Shown: piece after piece, positions 1 through 9,896 of the stretch
Position numbering within the stretch: the stretch's first letter is position 1
How the letters are laid out: each line of letters opens with the position of its first letter
Assembly: GCF_023283765.1 (NCBI RefSeq)
Contig: NZ_JAKILG010000020.1
Coordinates: forward strand, 1 to 64,000
From: Shewanella profunda
Lineage (GTDB): Bacteria; Pseudomonadota; Gammaproteobacteria; Enterobacterales; Shewanellaceae
Length of the DNA stretch: 64,000 bases
Direction: 5' to 3'
The notes under the pieces: generated by a model
What the model was told of the DNA's origin: nothing
Database searches by the model: none
The model's input: only the letters and a program-made list of their open reading frames with translations
Made by a program: the position numbers and the translations under genes

Positions 1-1017
1 TCCGCTAAAAGCCAGTAAACCAACCAAAATAAGAAAGGCAGCATGGAATGGTGATTTTAGGAGCGAGATTTTCTTTGGTTAAGAGATTTAACAAAGCTTA
101 ATCCCGCCCTGTAGGAATTTCCCTGTAAAAATAACCATACGCCATACCTTTTATGTTGGCAGCAAATTATTTAATTGTAATTGCGCTAATTATTCACAGG
201 TGTATTTAAGGCACATAAGTTAGTTGATACTGGATTTACATTGTAAACAGCGCTTTAAAAGTTAACTTGAAATAATCCATACACCTTGATGTGTCCTGAG
301 ATGTGTAACCAATTGGCGCATTTATAGAAGCATTATTTGTGGGAGTCTGAGTTTCATTTAATCGGGAATAAATAATGATTTCAGGTTTGCCCTCCATTAG
401 CCTTAACACTAAAATGGCGTGTTTGAAGGTTGTTGTTCTAGTTTAACTCTCTATTTTCACGGATCAAACCTCAGATGTTGTCTAATCGGCACCTCAGATA
501 ACTTGGATATATCGCAAGTTGCCCTGAGCTTGTTGTGTTAGTTTCGCTAAAGGCAGTGCATTAAGTTGAAAATGGGTAAACAATATAGCGGATAAGGGTT
601 AGTGTACCCATTGTATATGCATAGTTGTTTGATTAATTTGGGTTAATGCAAGACAAATTCTTGCAATATTCAACAGTTAGACTGCTATCAAATGTCAGTC
701 TTTGACGATGCCGTGGGATAGAACAGATTTGCAACATTCTAGATATAGAGTAGGCTGATTAAGAGCTATACCCTGTATTTATCTAACAATCTTAACCATA
801 GTTAGCATACTTTTTAAATGGAATAACAACTGAGTGAATTTGGTATAACCGCAGGTGTCAATATTTGCATTAGTTTACACTTTTGTTGGGTTATCTTCCT
901 TGTTGATCCTAATAGAGTATGCGATAAGTAACATCTTTTATTTGAGTTATAATTACGACCGTATCAGCACAAATAAGTGTACTGGTGTGTAGGTCGTTAA
1001 TATTTGAAGGAGTTCTC
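1..1017. other. Long intergenic region upstream of the RND efflux operon
   Basis: About 1 kb with no convincing gene. At 1-44 the minus strand shows a short hydrophobic reading frame running off the window (ATG at 44-42, starting MLPFLFWLVYWLL). A second minus frame is equally hydrophobic but has no good start, so a divergent membrane-protein gene may begin here; this is weak. An imperfect inverted repeat (ATGGGTAAAC near 571, GTGTACCCAT near 612) lies mid-region. A TATAAT hexamer at 948-953 is a plausible -10 for the downstream operon, but its -35 is poor. No adjacent TetR-type repressor gene is visible, although such pumps often have one. Confidence 0.4.
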
Positions 1018-2163
1018 ATGCGGCAGACAATTAAACTTGCCTCAGTTATAAGCGTGGCGTTATGGATGGCAGCTTGCAGCCCTCAAGAAGAGACAGCTCA
1101 AACAGGGGCTGGGCCGCAGAGCATGGAAGTGGGAATTCTCAATGTGGTTGCTAAGCCTCAGGTTATCCAAGTGGAGTTACCGGGTCGCAGTAAAGCGTTC
1201 CTCGAGGCCGAAGTTCGCCCGCAGGTAAATGGTATTATCACTAAGCGTAGCTTCGTAGAGGGCGGCAATGTGAAGCAGGGCGAGTCTTTATATCAAATAG
1301 ACTCAGCGACATACAAAGCGGCACTCGTCAGTGCGAATGCAGATTTAGCCAGAGCGAATGCGAGTCTAGCATCGGCGAAAGCTAAAGCGGCTCGTTATCA
1401 GCAATTAGTGAAAACGAATGCGATCAGTAAGCAAGATTTCGACGAAGCCGAAGCTGCATACAAAGAGGCATTGGCCAGTGTCACTGTGGCTGAAGCCGCA
1501 ATCAATACGGCTAAGATTAACCTGCAATATACAGAAGTATTAGCACCAATTTCCGGTCGTATCGGTAAGTCGAGTGTCACAGCCGGGGCGTTGGTGACAG
1601 CGAACCAAAGCCAAACCTTAGCAACGATTCAACAGCTTGATCCAATCAATGTGGATATCGCGCAATCGAGTGCACAACTACTGCGCCTTAAAGCTAAGCT
1701 AAAACAAGGTAAGTTACAGGCTGCGGATAATGCTGATGTACAGTTGGTATTGGAAGACGGTACAACCTATGGTCATTTAGGTAAGTTGCAATTTGCTGAA
1801 GTCAGTGTGGATGAGAACACTGGCTCCGTTATTCTGCGCGCCGAGTTTCCAAACCCTGATGGTATCTTGTTACCCGGTATGTATGTTCGCGCAGTGCTAA
1901 ATGCGGGTACTGATCCTCAAGCTATTCTAGTTCCGCAAAAAGCCATTAGCCGTAACTCTAAAGGCGAAGCTGTGGCTATGGTAGTGAATGACCAAGGTGT
2001 TGTGGAAGCGAAAACAGTGACAACAGCAGAAACTGTTGGTCACGAATGGCGTATTACTGAAGGGCTTGCTGCTGGCGATAAGTTGATTGTCGAAGGCTTG
2101 CAAAAAATTCGCCCCGGAGCGCCAGTAACACCCAAAGTTATTTCTGAAACGCAAGCACAATAG
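1018..2163 (+). CDS. RND efflux periplasmic adaptor (AcrA/MexA family lipoprotein)
   Basis: Membrane fusion protein of 381 aa linking an inner-membrane RND pump to an outer-membrane channel. The N-terminus has a lipoprotein signal ending in WMAAC, so the mature protein is probably lipid-anchored in the periplasm. A barrel-sandwich/lipoyl region (from about residue 55), an alpha-helical hairpin rich in Ala/Lys (about 95-165) and a beta-barrel region follow, as in AcrA. The start at 1018 is preferred because GAAGGAG lies at 1006-1012; the longer frame from the GTG at 985 would read through this ribosome-binding site. The RND permease starts 9 bp after the stop, so the two form an operon. No TolC-type channel gene is nearby, so a chromosomal TolC elsewhere is probably used. 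Substrate cannot be read from sequence; multidrug export is typical. Confidence 0.93.
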   Translation: MRQTIKLASVISVALWMAACSPQEETAQTGAGPQSMEVGILNVVAKPQVIQVELPGRSKAFLEAEVRPQVNGIITKRSFVEGGNVKQGESLYQIDSATYKAALVSANADLARANASLASAKAKAARYQQLVKTNAISKQDFDEAEAAYKEALASVTVAEAAINTAKINLQYTEVLAPISGRIGKSSVTAGALVTANQSQTLATIQQLDPINVDIAQSSAQLLRLKAKLKQGKLQAADNADVQLVLEDGTTYGHLGKLQFAEVSVDENTGSVILRAEFPNPDGILLPGMYVRAVLNAGTDPQAILVPQKAISRNSKGEAVAMVVNDQGVVEAKTVTTAETVGHEWRITEGLAAGDKLIVEGLQKIRPGAPVTPKVISETQAQ

Positions 2164-2172
2164 GGCATAGCT

Positions 2173-5100
2173 ATGGCACGTTTTTTTATTGATCGCCCCA
2201 TCTTTGCGTGGGTGATCGCCTTAATTATTATGTTGGCGGGGATCCTATCGATCCGTTCTCTGCCAGTATCCCAATATCCGAGCATTGCACCACCAACAGT
2301 GGTGATCAGCGCTAATTACCCTGGCGCTTCTGCTAAGATCGTTGAGGACTCTGTGACTCAGGTGATTGAGCAGCGCATGACGGGTATTGACCATCTGCGT
2401 TATATCACTTCAACCAGTGATAGTTTTGGTAATGCGTCTATTACCTTAACCTTTAACGCAGAAGCCGATCCGGATATTGCGCAGGTTCAGGTTCAGAACA
2501 AGTTACAAGGTGCTATGACCTTGTTACCACAGGAAGTGCAATCACAGGGGGTGAATGTTAACAAGTCTAGCTCTGGTGGCTTCCTATTGCTCTTAGGCTT
2601 TGTATCAACTGACGGTTCTCTGGATAAGAGTGATATCGCCGACTATGTAGGTTCTAACGTACAAGATCCTATGAGTCGTGTTCCTGGTGTGGGCGAGATT
2701 CAGTTATTCGGCGCTCAATACGCGATGCGTATATGGTTAGATCCGTTAAAACTGACCCAATACAACCTGACGAGCATAGATGTCGTTTCGGCGATCCGTT
2801 CTCAAAACGCGCAAGTTTCATCGGGTCAACTCGGTGGTACACCATCGGTAGCGGGTCAAGAGCTAAACGCAACCGTTTCGGCCCAAAGCCGTTTACAAAC
2901 GCCGGAGGAGTTTCGCAAGATTATTCTTAAATCGGATACATCTGGCGCTATTGTGTTCTTAGGTGATGTTGCGCGCATTGAGTTAGGTTCTGAAAGCTAT
3001 TCAGTCGTGTCATCGTATAACGGTAAACCCGCCACAGGTTTAGCGATTAAACTGGCAACGGGCGCAAACGCACTCGATACCGCAGAAGCCGTTCGCGCTA
3101 AAATCGCTGAGATGAAACCTTTCTTCCCGCAAGGGTTGGATGTGGTTTATCCCTACGACACAACACCTTTCGTTGAAAAATCAATCGAAGGCGTAGTGCA
3201 CACTCTGATAGAAGCCGTTGTACTGGTGTTTCTCATCATGTACCTCTTCCTGCAAAATTTCCGTGCAACTTTAATCCCAACTATCGCGGTGCCAGTGGTA
3301 TTACTCGGGACCTTTGCAATTCTCTCTGCGACGGGCTTCTCGATCAATACACTTACCATGTTTGCTATGGTGCTGGCGATTGGCTTGCTGGTAGACGATG
3401 CGATTGTGGTGGTAGAAAACGTCGAGCGGGTGATGTCTGAGGAGGGGTTAAGTCCACTCGAGGCTACACGTAAATCGATGGATCAAATCACCGGCGCCTT
3501 GGTAGGTATCGGTTTGACTCTGTCCGCGGTATTCGTGCCAATGGCATTTATGTCTGGTTCAACCGGGGTTATTTATCGTCAGTTCTCTGTCACTATTGTG
3601 TCAGCGATGGCACTGTCTGTGATGGTTGCCTTAATTTTAACGCCAGCACTTTGTGCAACTATGTTAAAACCACTCAAGAAAGGCCATGGGCACATTGAAA
3701 CAGGCTTCTTTGGTTGGTTTAACCGTGGTTTTGATAAATTAACGAATCGTTACGAATCGAGTGTCGCTAGCATCATCAAGCGTGGCTTTAGGGTAATGAT
3801 GATTTACGTTGCACTGGTGGTTGCAGTGGCTTGGATCTTCATGCGTATGCCAACCGCTTTCTTGCCAGATGAAGACCAAGGTATTTTGTTTACTCAGGCA
3901 ATTTTACCGACGAACGCATCCCAAGAAAGTACCATAAAAGTGTTGGATAAAGTGTCTGAACACTTTATGGCTGAAGACGGTGTGAGATCGGTATTTAGCG
4001 TGGCGGGCTTTAGTTTTGCGGGTCAAGGGCAAAACATGGGTATCGCTTTCGTGGGGCTGAAGGATTGGTCTGAGCGTGAGTCTGGTATGGATGTTCAATC
4101 TATTGCTGGGCGTGCTATGGGTGCATTCAGTCAGATGAAAGATGCCTTCGTATTCGCCTTCGTACCGCCTGCGGTTATTGAGCTGGGTAAGGCTAACGGC
4201 TTTGATATGTTCCTGCAGGATAAGAATGGTCAAGGCCATGAAAAGTTACTGGCTGCACGAAATCAGCTATTGGGTATGGCGGCACAAAATCCAAATCTAG
4301 TGGGCGTTCGTCCTAATGGTCAGGAAGACGCACCAATTTACCAATTACATATAGATCACGCTAAATTAAGCGCGCTAGGCATTGAAATCGGTAATGTTAA
4401 CAGTGTACTTGCAACGGCATGGGGTGGTTCATATGTGAACGACTTTATCGATCGTGGCCGCGTTAAAAAAGTCTATGTGCAAGGTGATGCCCAGTATCGT
4501 ATGCAACCCGGTGACTTAGACTCTTGGTATGTACGTAACAATAATGGTGACATGGTGCCATTCTCTGCTTTCGCGAGAGGGACATGGGAATATGGTTCAC
4601 CACGTCTAGAGCGCTTTAACGGCTTGCCCGCGATGAATATTCAAGGCGCAACAGCGGCAGGATTTAGTACTGGTGCTGCCATGGATATTATGGAAGATTT
4701 GGTTAAGCAGTTGCCTCCTGGTTTTGGTATTGAGTGGAATGGCCTATCCTACGAAGAACGTCTGTCGGGTAACCAAGCTCCCGCACTATATGCGTTGTCG
4801 ATATTAGTTGTATTCCTCGTACTTGCAGCACTTTATGAGAGCTGGTCGGTACCATTTGCTGTTGTGCTAGTAGTACCTTTGGGGATTATCGGTGCATTAA
4901 TAGCGATGAATGGTCGAGGTTTACCAAACGACGTATTCTTCCAAGTTGGTCTATTAACTACAGTTGGTTTGGCGACTAAGAACGCCATCTTGATTGTGGA
5001 GTTTGCCAAAGAGTACTACGAAAAAGGTTCTGGTTTAGTAGAGGCAACACTGCATGCGGTACGTGTGCGTTTGCGCCCTATTTTAATGACGTCCTTAGCC

Positions 5101-5307
5101 TTCGGCCTAGGTGTTGTGCCGTTAGCCATTAGTACGGGTGTGGGTTCTGGTAGCCAAAACGCCATCGGTACGGGTGTACTCGGTGGTATGATGAGCTCGA
5201 CCTTCTTAGGTATCTTCTTCGTGCCCTTATTCTTCGTTATTGTTGAGCGTATCTTCAGTAAGCGAGAGAAGAAAGGTAAAGAAGACAAGCCAAACTCAGC
5301 GGAATAA
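2173..5307 (+). CDS. RND multidrug efflux permease (AcrB/MexB, HAE1 family)
   Basis: Proton-driven inner-membrane exporter of 1044 aa, the usual HAE1 length. It begins [16 protein letters not shown], a signature HAE1 N-terminus. Transmembrane segment 4 carries [17 protein letters not shown], with the two acidic residues at 408-409 corresponding to the AcrB proton-relay pair D407/D408. Two large periplasmic loops and twelve transmembrane segments are inferred from family. It sits directly behind the adaptor gene (9-bp gap) and is followed by a rho-independent terminator, so the operon is two genes. The sequence resembles hydrophobe/drug exporters rather than CusA-type metal pumps: the methionine metal-relay pattern is not apparent. 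Base composition matches the core flanks. Confidence 0.95.
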   Translation: MARFFIDRPIFAWVIALIIMLAGILSIRSLPVSQYPSIAPPTVVISANYPGASAKIVEDSVTQVIEQRMTGIDHLRYITSTSDSFGNASITLTFNAEADPDIAQVQVQNKLQGAMTLLPQEVQSQGVNVNKSSSGGFLLLLGFVSTDGSLDKSDIADYVGSNVQDPMSRVPGVGEIQLFGAQYAMRIWLDPLKLTQYNLTSIDVVSAIRSQNAQVSSGQLGGTPSVAGQELNATVSAQSRLQTPEEFRKIILKSDTSGAIVFLGDVARIELGSESYSVVSSYNGKPATGLAIKLATGANALDTAEAVRAKIAEMKPFFPQGLDVVYPYDTTPFVEKSIEGVVHTLIEAVVLVFLIMYLFLQNFRATLIPTIAVPVVLLGTFAILSATGFSINTLTMFAMVLAIGLLVDDAIVVVENVERVMSEEGLSPLEATRKSMDQITGALVGIGLTLSAVFVPMAFMSGSTGVIYRQFSVTIVSAMALSVMVALILTPALCATMLKPLKKGHGHIETGFFGWFNRGFDKLTNRYESSVASIIKRGFRVMMIYVALVVAVAWIFMRMPTAFLPDEDQGILFTQAILPTNASQESTIKVLDKVSEHFMAEDGVRSVFSVAGFSFAGQGQNMGIAFVGLKDWSERESGMDVQSIAGRAMGAFSQMKDAFVFAFVPPAVIELGKANGFDMFLQDKNGQGHEKLLAARNQLLGMAAQNPNLVGVRPNGQEDAPIYQLHIDHAKLSALGIEIGNVNSVLATAWGGSYVNDFIDRGRVKKVYVQGDAQYRMQPGDLDSWYVRNNNGDMVPFSAFARGTWEYGSPRLERFNGLPAMNIQGATAAGFSTGAAMDIMEDLVKQLPPGFGIEWNGLSYEERLSGNQAPALYALSILVVFLVLAALYESWSVPFAVVLVVPLGIIGALIAMNGRGLPNDVFFQVGLLTTVGLATKNAILIVEFAKEYYEKGSGLVEATLHAVRVRLRPILMTSLAFGLGVVPLAISTGVGSGSQNAIGTGVLGGMMSSTFLGIFFVPLFFVIVERIFSKREKKGKEDKPNSAE

Positions 5308-5328
5308 GCATAAGAAATGCGAATCAAA

Positions 5329-5353
5329 AGGCCCTGTAATTGCAGGGCTTTTT
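5329..5353 (+). terminator. Rho-independent terminator of the RND operon
   Basis: GCCCTG (5331-5336) pairs with CAGGGC (5343-5348) around a TAATTG loop, followed by a T-run (TTTTTGTTATTT). It lies about 25 bp after the permease stop. Confidence 0.85.
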
Positions 5354-5442
5354 GTTATTTAAATGCAATTAGTCATAAGGATGGATAGTCGCTGTGCAGG
5401 AGTTCTGGCATATTGCCGCTTAGGCCGTTAAAAGGAGGAAAC

Positions 5443-5697
5443 ATGGGCTACTCTGCGTTGAAATTGCAAAAATTAGATGCGCAACTTGGTAAGGGTAAGT
5501 TGTACTTCATTTTAGTTGTTGGCGTACTTTGGGGTATGTTGACATCTCTCGTTGTGGCTCTAATACATTATTTTATCTTGGGCGATCCATTCTGGACTGA
5601 ACTGCAAAGAGCACTCTATATTTACCCTATAACGGGGATTTTGTTCGGTTGGATATCCCCAAACAACCTGAAGAGACAGGATTCAGCGGGAATTTAA
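5443..5697 (+). CDS. Small two-helix membrane protein of unknown function
   Basis: Hypothetical protein of 84 aa. The start at 5443 (MGYSALKLQKLDAQ) is favoured by a strong AAGGAGG at 5431-5438; a frame from 5413 would run through it. A basic amphipathic N-terminus precedes two predicted transmembrane segments (about residues 24-48 and 60-76), joined by a short loop containing DPFWTELQR. I do not recognise the family. It may share a role with the similar small membrane protein at 5898 on the same strand; the spacer between them could form RNA stem-loops. Confidence 0.7.
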   Translation: MGYSALKLQKLDAQLGKGKLYFILVVGVLWGMLTSLVVALIHYFILGDPFWTELQRALYIYPITGILFGWISPNNLKRQDSAGI

Positions 5698-5734
5698 CGC
5701 ACTTTAGGCAAGACGGCAATTTGAAGGCCTAGTG

Positions 5735-5822
5735 GGCTAAGTTAAAAATAGCCAACGCGGCAAGTACGTTAAAACCCGCCGGGACGGAGCACCTTTTCAG
5801 GTAGCTTGGGGATGTGTGGTGC
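5735..5822 (+). ncRNA. Possible structured RNA between two small membrane-protein genes
   Basis: The 200-bp gap between 5697 and 5898 contains three consecutive short stems on the plus strand: GGCTA (5735-5739) with TAGCC (5749-5753), GCGG (5757-5760) with CCGC (5776-5779), and GCACC (5789-5793) with GGTGC (5818-5822). The segment is more GC-rich than its surroundings. It does not match any riboswitch consensus I can recall. It could be a leader of the downstream gene or an sRNA; covariation evidence is absent. Confidence 0.25.
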
Positions 5823-5897
5823 GGACTCATCGTAAACGAGATAAACTGCGCCGAATATCGTCAATAGTTTTAGTCAAGTCGAAGTAGGGGTTACATT

Positions 5898-6218
5898 GTG
5901 TTTTCGTGGGGTAATCTTGCAACTAAACAACTTCTCGTGGGGATTGTATGCCATGCGATTGCCCTAGGTTTGTTAGCCTATGGTGTGTATGAATTTTATT
6001 GGCAGGAACTCGTATTACCCGAACTAATACGCTCTATTGCTGTGGCCGTGTTATTGATAGGGATGGGGTTGGCCCCTAAGCTATTTTTCATGTCCGTCAG
6101 TCAGATAGTATCGCAAACCGAGAACACGGCAGTAAAATCAAAAGTGCAGGCTTATGTATTTAATCTTGGTATTTTTCTACTGATATGCAGTTTTTTGATG
6201 GAATGGTTATATCCCTAA
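5898..6218 (+). CDS. Small membrane protein of unknown function (three predicted helices)
   Basis: Hypothetical protein of 106 aa. The likely start is GTG at 5898, with a purine-rich AAGTAGGGG about 7 bp upstream. Three hydrophobic segments (about residues 12-30, 43-65 and 86-103) predict an integral inner-membrane protein. A polar linker (SQTENTAVKSKVQ) separates helices 2 and 3. No catalytic motif or known domain is recognised. It is convergent with the AbgT-family gene on the other strand. Confidence 0.65.
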   Translation: MFSWGNLATKQLLVGIVCHAIALGLLAYGVYEFYWQELVLPELIRSIAVAVLLIGMGLAPKLFFMSVSQIVSQTENTAVKSKVQAYVFNLGIFLLICSFLMEWLYP

Positions 6219-6277
6219 ATTATCCAATATAGAGCGCCGTTTTTAACCTCCGACGCCCTATCTTTTATAAATCAATA

Positions 6278-7900
6278 TTATGGTGTGTAGTAAGTTGCCG
6301 CTCCTGGTCCCACAGGTAGACCAAAGCCGAATACCCATAGGAAGAAAAACGCCGTCCAGCCCACGAAAAACACTAAAGTGTAGGGCAGCATAGTGGCGAT
6401 CAGCGTACCTATGCCTAAGTTCTTTTGATAACGACAGGCCACCGCAAGGATTAATCCAAAGTAACTCATCATAGGCGTGACTAAGTTTGTTACCGAATCG
6501 CCAATACGATATGCCGCTTGAATTGTTTCTGGTGCGTAACCGACCAACATCAACATAGGCACAAAAATTGGGGCGGTAATGGCCCACTGCGCCGAAGCGC
6601 TGCCGAGCATCAAGTTGATAAATCCGCACAGCATAATAAAGAACAGGAATAGGATTGGGCCTGTTAGGCCAATGGATTGCAGTGCATCGGCACCTAATAC
6701 TGCCAATACGGCACCTAAATTACTCCAGTTAAAGAAGGCGACAAATTGCGCCGCAAAAAAGACGAGGACGATATACAGCCCCATAGTGCTCATGCTGTGG
6801 GACATCGCATTAATTACATCCTTATCATTCTTAATACTACCGACGACTTTGCCGTAGACAAAACCGGGAATAGCAAAGCAGATAAAGATAAACGCAACGA
6901 TCCCCTTGAGAAATGGTGAGCCTGAAACTAAACCCGTGTCAGGATGGCGCAGTGGCGCACCCTCTGGCACAACTAAAAGCGCTAACATTATTGCCAATAT
7001 AAATACCGATAATCCTGCCCATTTTAAGCCACGCTTCTCAATGGCACTCACTGACTCCATCGACTGTAGAACCGTTTCATCCGCATCATCATCTTGGTAT
7101 TTTCCTAACTTAGGTTCGACAATTTTTTCGGTGACGAACGCACCAAGAAAAGTGATCAAAAAAGTCGAGACAAACATAAAATACCAGTTTACTTCGGGGC
7201 CGACGCTATAGTCGGGATCAATCATACGCGCTGCGGCTTCTGTTATACCTGATAGTAAAGGGTCAACGGTTCCGAGTAATAGATTAGCGCTATAGCCTCC
7301 AGATACACCAGCAAAGGCGGCGGCTAAACCTGCAAGAGGATGGCGACCTAAGGAATGAAAAATCATCGCAGCCATCGGAATTAATACGACATATCCAAGT
7401 TCTGCTGCAGTGTTGGACATAATGCCCGCAAACACTATGGTGACCGTCACGAGTCGCTTAGATGCACCCATGACTAAGGCGCGCATTGCCGCGGATAATA
7501 AGCCTGAGCGTTCCGCGATCCCAACGCCAAGCAATGCGACAAGCACTGTACCAAGTGGAGTAAAACCAGTGAAGTTAGTGACTAACTGCGAAACTATCAT
7601 GCGCAAGCCTTCGGCATTCATTAGGCTCACCACATGGATCAAACCATCGGCGCTGCGGCCGTGGGCTCCAACGGGTCTAGGGTCGACAACCGTGAGTTCA
7701 AAATAGCCTGCAATCCCTGAAATAAGAATAACGGCGACACAGAAAAGGGCAAACAGGGTGATAGGATGGGGCAGTAAATTACCTAAACGCTCGACAATAT
7801 TGAGGAAACGCACAAACCAGCCACTACTGCTTATATCGCTACTGGGTTGATGGGCTTTAGGCGTTGGCACCTTTGGGGTGAACTTATTGTCGGAATTCAA
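6278..7900 (-). CDS. AbgT-family transporter (p-aminobenzoyl-glutamate transporter-like)
   Basis: Inner-membrane transporter of 540 aa, close to the usual AbgT-family length of about 510. E. coli AbgT imports p-aminobenzoyl-glutamate, and several relatives export sulfonamides, so either direction is possible here. A 30-residue polar cytoplasmic N-terminus precedes a strongly hydrophobic protein. Recognisable features are RLGNLLPHPITLFALF near the N-terminus, PLGTVLVALLGVGIAERSGL, and the re-entrant-type segments SGGYSANLLLGTVDPLLSG and GSVTNLVTPMMSYFG-like (here RIGDSVTNLVTPMMSYFG). No abgA/abgB hydrolase genes are nearby, which argues against a complete p-aminobenzoyl-glutamate utilisation locus. 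Confidence 0.93.
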   Translation of the reverse strand: MNSDNKFTPKVPTPKAHQPSSDISSSGWFVRFLNIVERLGNLLPHPITLFALFCVAVILISGIAGYFELTVVDPRPVGAHGRSADGLIHVVSLMNAEGLRMIVSQLVTNFTGFTPLGTVLVALLGVGIAERSGLLSAAMRALVMGASKRLVTVTIVFAGIMSNTAAELGYVVLIPMAAMIFHSLGRHPLAGLAAAFAGVSGGYSANLLLGTVDPLLSGITEAAARMIDPDYSVGPEVNWYFMFVSTFLITFLGAFVTEKIVEPKLGKYQDDDADETVLQSMESVSAIEKRGLKWAGLSVFILAIMLALLVVPEGAPLRHPDTGLVSGSPFLKGIVAFIFICFAIPGFVYGKVVGSIKNDKDVINAMSHSMSTMGLYIVLVFFAAQFVAFFNWSNLGAVLAVLGADALQSIGLTGPILFLFFIMLCGFINLMLGSASAQWAITAPIFVPMLMLVGYAPETIQAAYRIGDSVTNLVTPMMSYFGLILAVACRYQKNLGIGTLIATMLPYTLVFFVGWTAFFFLWVFGFGLPVGPGAATYYTP

Positions 7901-8113
7901 ACTATCGTCCTTCCTTTATATGGACCTTTGCCAATCGTATTATCATTAGCGCTAAAACTGGCTTTAAGTGCTGATAACCGGAAATGACATAGCTAAGATG
8001 AATATGATTGTGTATGAAAGCTAAGGCAAAAGTTAAAAAATGGTTGGGAAGTATGATTGTTAAGCTTTAATTGAAACTTAAATGATGCTGCTATGGCGAT
8101 TTGCAAAGCTCAG

Positions 8114-8200
8114 GATAAAAAAATGGACTCTCGAGGAGTCCAGTATTCACGAGCAAAATGGGTTGCTCTAACGTTGTGCATTTTTACTATAGACCATTTT
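8114..8200 (-). ncRNA. Possible small RNA ending at an orphan minus-strand terminator
   Basis: On the minus strand TGGACTC/GAGTCCA (8142-8136 with 8130-8124) forms a hairpin followed by a seven-T tract, a good rho-independent terminator. Just upstream is a second hairpin, GAGCAA/TTGCTC (about 8175-8150). A TATAGT hexamer (minus strand, near 8194) could be a -10 box giving a transcript of about 80 nt. No minus-strand gene ends here: the region right of it is intergenic, then a plus-strand gene. Alternatively the hairpin could be a leader element of the AbgT gene, 215 bp downstream. Confidence 0.4.
8115..8142 (-). terminator. Rho-independent terminator (minus strand) without an obvious gene
   Basis: Perfect 7-bp stem with a 5-nt loop (TCGAG on the plus strand), then a T-tract on the minus strand (A-run 8117-8123 on plus). 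It belongs either to the candidate sRNA or to the leader of the AbgT-family gene. Confidence 0.75.
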
Positions 8201-8392
8201 TTCTGTATCGGAGCTGAATATTCAGCCTCTGCAATTTATAGGTGATTTTTGAAGCGTTTTTCGGCTAAAAAAGTCTAAATCTATGTCTGGCATGCCACTA
8301 TTTCATGACCTAACACTGTGCTTTAGATGAAATTCTTGCCCATTTGTGATTAGCTGTACCCATTAGAACGAAAAAAAGACTAAGGATGGAAG

Positions 8393-8956
8393 ATGGATAA
8401 ATTTTTTTTAGGGTTAGCGCTGGTTTTTATCGTGACCTACCTTTGGTACGTCAGCCTAGTGAAAAAACGCAATACTGTGCTCGAAGCGTTATCTGGTATC
8501 GATGCACAACTCATCAGCCGTAATGCATTTGTATATCGGATCCTCGAAATGGCTGATCAATATGACCATGATGAATTATTATTTAAAGAAATTAATGGGT
8601 TGCTGGCGCAGTCTGCTTCAGCTTATAGCACGATTGACCCCAATGAAGTTAAAGTGCATTTTATTAATGCAGAGCAGTTGAACGATAAAATGGCTATGTT
8701 AGTAGCCAATATTGATCATTATCCCGATCTTAAATCCGATAATACTATGTTGCAGGCGATACAAAGTTATAGTGAAACTGAATCTGACATTGCTAATGCC
8801 AGTCGTTTTTACAACTCCGCGGTATCTGAATTAAATGCAGCGGTTGAAATATTTCCCGGTTCTATTATTGCCTCTATGGCGAGTATTAAGGTGATGCCTT
8901 TCTTTGAGCTGACTGAGGTTCCTAAAGCCCCAATGGATGCCGTTGATTATCTATAA
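8393..8956 (+). CDS. lemA: LemA family protein
   Basis: LemA-family protein of 187 aa with a single N-terminal membrane anchor (about residues 4-22) and a long helical domain exposed outside the membrane. The family hallmark near the C-terminus, FYNSAVSELNAAVEIFPGS followed by IIASM, is present at about residues 139-163. The start has AAGGATGGAAG just upstream. LemA proteins are widespread with poorly defined function, often next to TPM-domain (YgcG-like) proteins or M48 peptidases; neither is adjacent here. The sequence is more divergent than a typical LemA in its N-terminal half. Confidence 0.8.
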   Translation: MDKFFLGLALVFIVTYLWYVSLVKKRNTVLEALSGIDAQLISRNAFVYRILEMADQYDHDELLFKEINGLLAQSASAYSTIDPNEVKVHFINAEQLNDKMAMLVANIDHYPDLKSDNTMLQAIQSYSETESDIANASRFYNSAVSELNAAVEIFPGSIIASMASIKVMPFFELTEVPKAPMDAVDYL

Positions 8957-9087
8957 GGCTGACGTTGTAACCTTTGTTGGATGCTGAAATAGGGTGTGGA
9001 GTTTATAAAAATAAGATCGCTAAATTTATAGGGTAAACCGTCAGATCCACAATGCTTTGCTATTATTGAGTAACTTATTCTTAACGA

Positions 9088-9837
9088 ATGTATAGGATCT
9101 TGATGCTCCGCACTCGTACACTTATGTCAGCACTGTTCATATGGCTTAGCAACTCGAGGTTGTTAGGAATGTGTTTGTTACTGCTTTCGAATATGGTGAT
9201 GGCGGCAAATGCACAGGATGCCAATTCAAAACCTCGAATCGTGGCACGTTACTCTGAAACGGGTATCCTTAGCAGCGAAGGGCTGGAGAAGTTTAAAGTC
9301 TATCAATATCAACAAGCTAATGGCGTTACTGTGTTTACCGATAAGGCTCCCAGTAATAACCAATATCAAATTTTGTTGTACGAATGTTTTGCCTGCCGTC
9401 CCGATTCAAATATCGATTGGAATGCCATTCGTTTGTTTAGTGCAAATTATGATTCATTAATCTCTCAAGCAGCCTATAAACACAAGTTGGAACCCGCATT
9501 AATTCGCGCGGTGATCCATGCCGAATCGGCTTTCAATTCTCGTGCGGTATCACGTAGTGGTGCTATGGGATTAATGCAATTGATGCCAGAAACCGCTAAA
9601 GAAATGGGCGTTATAAATGCATTTTTGCCTGAGGAAAATATTTTTGGTGGCAGTAAATATTTGGCCCAAATGCTAAAACAATTTAATGGCGATATTGCCT
9701 TGGCCTGTGCTGCCTACAATGCTGGGCCGACGACGGTGACACAGTACAATGGCATTCCGCCGTATCCTGAGACTCAAGCCTATGTTGAGCGGGTACAAAT
9801 TTTATTGAAACGCTATCGTGAACAAAAGCGGGTCTAG
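9088..9837 (+). CDS. Lytic transglycosylase with SLT domain and N-terminal DUF4124-like region
   Basis: Periplasmic or membrane-attached muramidase-like enzyme that cleaves peptidoglycan glycan strands non-hydrolytically. It has 249 aa if started at 9088; ATG 9103 has a better ribosome-binding site (AGGA at 9094-9097), so the true protein may be 5 aa shorter. A signal peptide ends near residue 42 (MAANAQ). A short DUF4124-like segment (YQYQQANGVTVFTDKAP) follows. The SLT domain carries the catalytic glutamate E146 in HAESAFNSRAVS, then GAMGLMQLMP and AAYNAGPTTV. It is convergent with rlmJ. Confidence 0.9.
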   Translation: MYRILMLRTRTLMSALFIWLSNSRLLGMCLLLLSNMVMAANAQDANSKPRIVARYSETGILSSEGLEKFKVYQYQQANGVTVFTDKAPSNNQYQILLYECFACRPDSNIDWNAIRLFSANYDSLISQAAYKHKLEPALIRAVIHAESAFNSRAVSRSGAMGLMQLMPETAKEMGVINAFLPEENIFGGSKYLAQMLKQFNGDIALACAAYNAGPTTVTQYNGIPPYPETQAYVERVQILLKRYREQKRV

Positions 9838-9896
9838 GGGGTACAGTGCGCATATTGCTGGCAGCTGGCTAAAATGCATCGCTGCCATAGATTTTA

